Positions 15,378-19,189 of a stretch of 19,189 bases of DNA are shown piece by piece (within the stretch, counting starts at the first letter, position 1; each line of letters begins with the position of its first letter). The DNA comes from RGIG8709 sp045575975 (lineage in GTDB: Bacteria > Bacillota > Clostridia > Monoglobales > Monoglobaceae), in NCBI GenBank assembly GCA_045575975.1, contig JAZNFO010000028.1, positions 1-19,189 of the forward strand, read 5' to 3'. The position numbers were made by a program, and so were the translations under genes. The notes under the pieces are model-generated. The model ran no database searches and was not told the DNA's origin. It saw only the letters and a program-made list of their open reading frames with translations.

Positions 15378-15650
15378 ATGGGACGCAGTATTAAAAAAGG
15401 ACCATTCGTCGATGCGAAGCTTTTCAAGAAAATTGAAGCTATGAACGAAAAGAACGAAAAAGTTGTTATAAAGACATGGTCAAGAGCATCTACAATATTC
15501 CCTGAAATGGTTGGACATACAGTTGCCGTTTATGACGGAAGAAAACATGTTCCGGTTTATATGACAGAGGATATGGTTGGACACAAGCTTGGAGAATTTG
15601 CTCCGACAAGAACCTTTAAAGGTCATGCAGGTGCAAAGACTTCCAAATAA
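15378..15650 (+). CDS. rpsS: 30S ribosomal protein S19
   Basis: A 90-residue S19 of the 30S head (RSIKKGPFVDAKLFKKIE, then HKLGEFAPTRTFKGH), contacting S13 and the A-site tRNA region. AAGGAGG stands 7 nt before the ATG. It is 53 nt after rplB. Confidence 0.98.
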   Translation: MGRSIKKGPFVDAKLFKKIEAMNEKNEKVVIKTWSRASTIFPEMVGHTVAVYDGRKHVPVYMTEDMVGHKLGEFAPTRTFKGHAGAKTSK

Positions 15651-15671
15651 TATGATAAATATTAATCGGAG

Positions 15672-15687
15672 TTTTCACTCGTGAAAA
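15672..15687 (+). other. Hairpin in the rpsS-rplV gap
   Basis: TTTTCAC (15672-15678) and GTGAAAA (15681-15687) are a perfect 7-bp inverted repeat with a 2-nt centre, about 8 nt before the rplV ribosome binding site. No T-run follows. Confidence 0.45.
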
Positions 15688-15709
15688 TTACAGAAAGGAG
15701 CTTTAAGCT

Positions 15710-16045
15710 ATGGAAGCAGTAGCAAAGGTTACTCATGTTCGTATCGCACCAAGAAAGGTACGAATAGTTATAGATTTAATCAGAAATAAGCCGGTAGGTG
15801 TTGCTCTTGGAATATTAAAGAACACACCAAAGGCAGCAAGCCCGGTTGTTGAAAAGCTTTTACTTTCGGCTATGGCAAACGCTGAAAACAATCACAATAT
15901 GAATGTTGACAGCTTATATATTTCGGAAATATATGCAGACCAGGGACCGACTCTTAAGAGAGTACAGGCAAGAGCTCAGGGCAGAGCATTCAGAATTAAC
16001 AAAAAGACAAGTCATATTACACTTAAGCTTAAGGAAGCTGAATAA
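15710..16045 (+). CDS. rplV: 50S ribosomal protein L22
   Basis: A 111-residue L22 of usual length. Its long beta-hairpin, which reaches the exit tunnel near the macrolide site, is visible in RVQARAQGRAFRINKKTSH. AAAGGAG precedes the ATG. Confidence 0.98.
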   Translation: MEAVAKVTHVRIAPRKVRIVIDLIRNKPVGVALGILKNTPKAASPVVEKLLLSAMANAENNHNMNVDSLYISEIYADQGPTLKRVQARAQGRAFRINKKTSHITLKLKEAE

Positions 16046-16066
16046 TAAAAGAAGGAGGTATGAAGC

Positions 16067-16747
16067 ATGGGTCAGAAGGTTAATCCACACGGTATCCGAG
16101 TTGGTATTATAAAGGACTGGGATTCTCGTTGGTATGCTGACAAGAAGAACTACGGCGAAAACTTAGTAGAAGACTATAACTTAAGAGTATATCTTAAGAA
16201 AAAGTTATTCTTAGCCGGAGTAGCAAAAATTGAAATAGAAAAATTTGCAAATAAAATCCGTTTGTCAATTCACGCAGCAAAGCCAGGTATCATTATCGGT
16301 AAAGGCGGAAGCGAAATCGACAAATTAAAGAAAGATGTTGAGAAGAGAACAGGTAAAACAGTTATCTTAAATGTTGTTGAGATAAAGACACCTGATTTAA
16401 GTGCTCAGCTAGTTGCAGAAAACATTGCATCACAGCTTGAAAGAAGAATTTCTTTCAGAAAAGCTATGAAACAGTGCATGACAAGAACAATGAAAATGGG
16501 TGCAAAGGGAATTAAGGCTCAGGTTGCAGGTCGTGTAGGCGGCGCAGAAATTGCAAGAACAGAGCAGTATCATGAGGGTACAATTCCGCTGCAGACATTA
16601 AGAGCAGACATTGACTATGGTTTTGCAGAAGCAGATACAACTTATGGAAAACTTGGTGTTAAAGTTTGGATTTATAAGGGCGAAGTTCTTGCAGAAAGCA
16701 AGAAAATAGCAGCTCCTGCCGAAAAGAAGGAAGGAGGAAGAAAATAA
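16067..16747 (+). CDS. rpsC: 30S ribosomal protein S3
   Basis: A 226-residue S3 of the mRNA entry channel, beginning GQKVNPHGIRVGIIKDWDS, with the KH-domain loop IIIGKGGSEIDKLKKD near residues 66-81. The ATG at 16067 is preceded by AAGGAGG at the right distance; an out-of-frame ATG at 16060 touches that site and is not used. The last base of its stop is the first base of rplP. Confidence 0.98.
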   Translation: MGQKVNPHGIRVGIIKDWDSRWYADKKNYGENLVEDYNLRVYLKKKLFLAGVAKIEIEKFANKIRLSIHAAKPGIIIGKGGSEIDKLKKDVEKRTGKTVILNVVEIKTPDLSAQLVAENIASQLERRISFRKAMKQCMTRTMKMGAKGIKAQVAGRVGGAEIARTEQYHEGTIPLQTLRADIDYGFAEADTTYGKLGVKVWIYKGEVLAESKKIAAPAEKKEGGRK

Positions 16748-17178
16748 TGTTATCACCAAAAAGAGTAAAATACAGAAGAGTTATGCGTGGCAGAATGAAG
16801 GGTAGAGCACACAGAGGCAACAAAGTTGCTTATGGTGATTTTGGTCTTCAGGCAACAACTTGCGGTTGGGTAACAAGCAACCAGATAGAAGCTGCCCGTA
16901 TTGCAATGACTCGTTATACAAAGAGAGGCGGTCAGGTTTGGATTAAAATCTTCCCTGATAAGCCAGTAACAGAAAAACCGGCTGAAACTCGTATGGGTTC
17001 CGGTAAAGGTTCACCGGAATACTGGGTAGCAGTAGTTAAGCCGGACAGAATACTATTTGAAATCGGTGGTGTATCAGAAGAAGTTGCACGCGAGGCTATG
17101 CGTCTTGCTATGCACAAGCTTCCTATCAAATGTAAATTTGTTAGAAAAGCCGATCAGGAAACGGAAGGTGAAAATTAA
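16747..17178 (+). CDS. rplP: 50S ribosomal protein L16
   Basis: A 143-residue L16, which organises the A-site region of the 50S subunit. Conserved segments are MLSPKRVKYRRVMRGRMKG, RGGQVWIKIFPDKPVTEKP and MGSGKGSPEYWVAVVKP. It is coupled to rpsC by a one-base overlap, with its GGAAGGAGG ribosome binding site inside rpsC. Confidence 0.98.
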   Translation: MLSPKRVKYRRVMRGRMKGRAHRGNKVAYGDFGLQATTCGWVTSNQIEAARIAMTRYTKRGGQVWIKIFPDKPVTEKPAETRMGSGKGSPEYWVAVVKPDRILFEIGGVSEEVAREAMRLAMHKLPIKCKFVRKADQETEGEN

Positions 17179-17390
17179 TGAAAATAAGTGAAATCAGAGA
17201 CCTTTCAAGTCAGGAAATTATGGATAAAATTCAGGATTTGAAAGAAGAGCTTTTTAATCTTCGTTTTCAAAACGCCATGAATCAGTTAGAAAATCCAAAG
17301 AGAATTTCAGCTGTAAAGAAAGATATAGCAAAGTTAAAGACAATATTAAAAGAACAAGAGCTTGGCCTTAATGCCAACATGAATTCTTAG
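17178..17390 (+). CDS. rpmC: 50S ribosomal protein L29
   Basis: A 70-residue helical L29 (KISEIRDLSSQEIMDKIQDL, then the family motif LFNLRFQNAMNQLENPKRI), partner of L23 at the tunnel exit. The start overlaps the rplP stop by one base, and GGAAGGTGA just upstream serves as ribosome binding site. Confidence 0.97.
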   Translation: MKISEIRDLSSQEIMDKIQDLKEELFNLRFQNAMNQLENPKRISAVKKDIAKLKTILKEQELGLNANMNS

Positions 17391-17404
17391 GAGGTGTAGG
17401 TTAG

Positions 17405-17665
17405 ATGGAAACAGCTCGTAACTATCGTAAAACCCGTGTAGGATTAGTTGTAAGCGACAAGATGGACAAAACAATCGTTGTTGCAATCAAAGACAGCGTT
17501 AAGCATCCTGTTTACGGCAAGGTTATGAAAAACACCTATAAGCTTAAGGCTCATGATGAAAAGAATGAGTGCGGCATAGGTGATAAAGTTAAGGTTATGG
17601 AAACCAGACCTCTATCTAAGGACAAGAGATGGCGTTTGGTTGAAATAATCGAAAAAGCTAAATAA
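17405..17665 (+). CDS. rpsQ: 30S ribosomal protein S17
   Basis: An 86-residue S17, an early-assembly 30S protein, with RKTRVGLVVSDKMDKTIVV and the ETRPLSKDKRWRLVEI end. Its ribosome binding site AGGAGGTG (17389-17396) overlaps the stop codon of rpmC, 14 nt upstream. Confidence 0.98.
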   Translation: METARNYRKTRVGLVVSDKMDKTIVVAIKDSVKHPVYGKVMKNTYKLKAHDEKNECGIGDKVKVMETRPLSKDKRWRLVEIIEKAK

Positions 17666-17725
17666 TATAGTTTATAAGATATCTGTTAGAATACAGAGAA
17701 AAATAAGATAAGGAGGAAATCCAGA

Positions 17726-18094
17726 ATGGTACAACAGCAGACTTTGTTAAAGGTTGCCGATAACAGCGGCGCTAAAGAGATTATGTGTATCAGAGTACTC
17801 GGCGGTTCAGTTAGACGCTATGGAAACATCGGTGATGTTATAATTGCTTCTGTTAAGAAAGCAACACCCGGCGGCGCTGTAAAGAAGGGCGATGTAGTTA
17901 AGGCTGTAATCGTGCGCAGTGTTCAAGGCGTGAAAAGAGCTGACGGTTCAAAAATCAGATTTGATGAGAACGCAGCTGTAATAATAAAGGATGATAAAAC
18001 TCCAAGAGGAACCCGTATATTCGGTCCTGTTGCAAGAGAGCTTCGTGAAAAGGAATATATGAAGATTTTATCACTTGCTCCAGAGGTTTTATAA
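17726..18094 (+). CDS. rplN: 50S ribosomal protein L14
   Basis: A 122-residue L14 of exactly the usual length (QQQTLLKVADNSGAKEIMCI, then GSKIRFDENAAVIIKDD), at the subunit interface. In E. coli this gene begins the separate spc operon. Here I see no promoter in the 60-nt gap after rpsQ, so S10 and spc genes probably form one transcript. Confidence 0.98.
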   Translation: MVQQQTLLKVADNSGAKEIMCIRVLGGSVRRYGNIGDVIIASVKKATPGGAVKKGDVVKAVIVRSVQGVKRADGSKIRFDENAAVIIKDDKTPRGTRIFGPVARELREKEYMKILSLAPEVL

Positions 18095-18129
18095 GCCTCT
18101 CACTGAGGATTAAGTTATTCGAATGTTTA

Positions 18130-18145
18130 TCCGGAAAATTCCGGA
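18130..18145 (+). other. Perfect palindrome in the rplN-rplX gap
   Basis: TCCGGAA (18130-18136) and TTCCGGA (18139-18145) form a perfect 7-bp inverted repeat within the 83-nt gap, one of the longest in the operon. No T-run follows. Confidence 0.5.
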
Positions 18146-18177
18146 AAGGGATTTAAGACGGAAGGAGGAAATTTTAA

Positions 18178-18504
18178 ATGAGTACAAAAATGCATGTTAA
18201 AACAGGTGACAATGTTATTGTTTTATCAGGTAAAGACAAGGGCAAAAAAGGAAAAGTTTTGTCAGTTAACCCTGAAAAAAGAACAGTAATCGTTGAAGGC
18301 GTGTCACTTGCTAAAAAGCATAAAAAACCCCGTCGTATGGGAGAAGCCGGCGGCATAATCACACAGGAAACACCGATATATGCATCAAAAGTTATGAATG
18401 TATGCGAAAAATGCGGAGCTCCTGCAAGAGTCGGCAGAAGAATATTAGAGGACGGAACACATGTTCGTTACTGCAAGAAATGTCAGGAGACATTCGGCGA
18501 CTAA
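18178..18504 (+). CDS. rplX: 50S ribosomal protein L24 with zinc ribbon
   Basis: A 108-residue L24, an assembly-initiator protein. The KOW domain (KTGDNVIVLSGKDKGKKGKV) comes first. The C-terminal part holds two CxxC pairs, Cys76/Cys79 and Cys99/Cys102, predicting a bound zinc ion, the form common in Firmicutes. AAGGAGG precedes the ATG. This zinc form fits with the S14 start at the window's end, which also looks zinc-dependent. Confidence 0.98.
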   Translation: MSTKMHVKTGDNVIVLSGKDKGKKGKVLSVNPEKRTVIVEGVSLAKKHKKPRRMGEAGGIITQETPIYASKVMNVCEKCGAPARVGRRILEDGTHVRYCKKCQETFGD

Positions 18505-18532
18505 TAAACATATAGAAAGGAGGTCAAGTTAA

Positions 18533-19069
18533 ATGAGACTTGAGGAACGATATACCAAAGAAATTAAAGACGCTTTAATGAAAAAATTTGAATATAAGAG
18601 TGTAATGCAGATTCCAAAGCTTGATAAAGTTGTTATCAACATCGGTGTTGGAGAAGCAAAAGAAAACTCAAAGGCTATTGATAATGCAATGGCAGACCTT
18701 GAGCTTATCACAGGTCAGAAGCCTGTTATAACAAAGGCTAAGAAGTCAGTTGCAACATTTAAAATCAGAGAAGGTATGAACATTGGTTGTAAGGTTACCC
18801 TCAGAGGTGCAAAGATGTATGAATTCGTTGACAGACTGTTCAACGCAGCACTTCCCCGTGTTCGTGACTTCAGAGGCATCAACCCCAATTCCTTCGACGG
18901 AAGAGGAAACTATTCACTGGGTATTAAGGAACAGCTTATTTTCCCGGAAATAGACTATGATAAGATTGATAAAATCCGTGGTATGGATATTATTTTTGTT
19001 ACAACAGCACAGACCGATGAAGAAGCTCGTGAGCTTCTCACTCTTATGGGAGCACCGTTCACAAAATAA
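18533..19069 (+). CDS. rplE: 50S ribosomal protein L5
   Basis: A 178-residue L5 that binds 5S rRNA in the central protuberance (YKSVMQIPKLDKVVINIGVG, FRGINPNSFDGRGNYSLGIK). AAAGGAGGTC stands 8 nt before the ATG. A perfect 8-bp inverted repeat AGAAGCTC/GAGCTTCT lies in the coding sequence at 19021-19038, and the stop codon sits in the loop of a further hairpin. Confidence 0.98.
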   Translation: MRLEERYTKEIKDALMKKFEYKSVMQIPKLDKVVINIGVGEAKENSKAIDNAMADLELITGQKPVITKAKKSVATFKIREGMNIGCKVTLRGAKMYEFVDRLFNAALPRVRDFRGINPNSFDGRGNYSLGIKEQLIFPEIDYDKIDKIRGMDIIFVTTAQTDEEARELLTLMGAPFTK

Positions 19070-19077
19070 TTGTGAAC
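19057..19077 (+). other. Hairpin with the rplE stop codon in its loop
   Basis: GTTCACA (19057-19063) and TGTGAAC (19071-19077) form a perfect 7-bp stem; the loop AAATAAT holds the TAA stop of rplE. No T-run follows, so it is not a terminator. Confidence 0.5.
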
Positions 19078-19120
19078 AAGTATCCATTTAAACTTTTGGA
19101 AGTGGAGGAGATTAAAGCAT

Positions 19121-19189
19121 ATGGCAAAAAAAGCTATGGTTATAAAACAGCAGAGAGAGCAGAAGTTCTCAACACGTGAATATAACAGA
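19121..19189 (+). CDS. rpsN: 30S ribosomal protein S14, probably type Z (3'-truncated)
   Basis: The first 23 codons are present before the window ends, beginning MAKKAMVIKQQREQKFSTRE. Position after rplE and this start match the short zinc-binding S14 (about 61 residues) of Firmicutes, in which a CxxC pair should follow within a few codons. GGAGGAG precedes the ATG by 9 nt. The cysteines themselves lie outside the window. Confidence 0.9.
   Translation, partial: MAKKAMVIKQQREQKFSTREYNR

Overview
This window comes from the chromosome of a low-GC Firmicute, most likely a spore-forming Clostridia member. The evidence is AGGAGG-type ribosome binding sites on nearly every gene, TTG and GTG starts, canonical SigA promoters, RNase Y, a SpoVB/MurJ-type flippase next to mazG, and a zinc-ribbon L24. 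S14 appears to be of the short type Z. The large immunoglobulin-like surface protein would suit a gut or fibre-associated Clostridia species, but I cannot name the organism from the sequence.

Layout: (1) 2-3742, the 3' part of a very large extracellular protein built from tandem atrophied Ig-like modules, concanavalin/LamG-like modules and a C-terminal beta module; it ends at a bidirectional terminator shared with a convergent small membrane protein (3776-4021, minus). (2) 4122-5900, RNase Y with its own SigA promoter and terminator. (3) 5917-7025, two overlapping half-size chromate-transporter-family genes. (4) On the minus strand from 10918 down to 7087: a SpoVB/MurJ-like flippase and mazG (translationally coupled), then yajC, then a patatin-like lipase. 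(5) A divergent promoter pair separates the flippase from exodeoxyribonuclease III (11138-11893, plus). (6) From 12108 to the end: a SigA promoter, a roughly 310-nt structured leader, and the S10-spc ribosomal protein operon in canonical order (rpsJ, rplC, rplD, rplW, rplB, rpsS, rplV, rpsC, rplP, rpmC, rpsQ, rplN, rplX, rplE, start of rpsN).

Most genes are ordinary housekeeping functions. The most unusual signals are non-coding. One is a 44-bp palindrome with IS-like ends, flanked by a GTT duplication, sitting in the loop of the terminator between chrA and the patatin gene. The second is the long S10 leader with a terminator-like hairpin. The third is a set of hairpins in the gaps of the ribosomal operon, two of which hold a stop codon in their loop. 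The two chrA genes also share a locally near-identical stretch. I found no CRISPR array, tRNA or rRNA gene, or intact insertion sequence.
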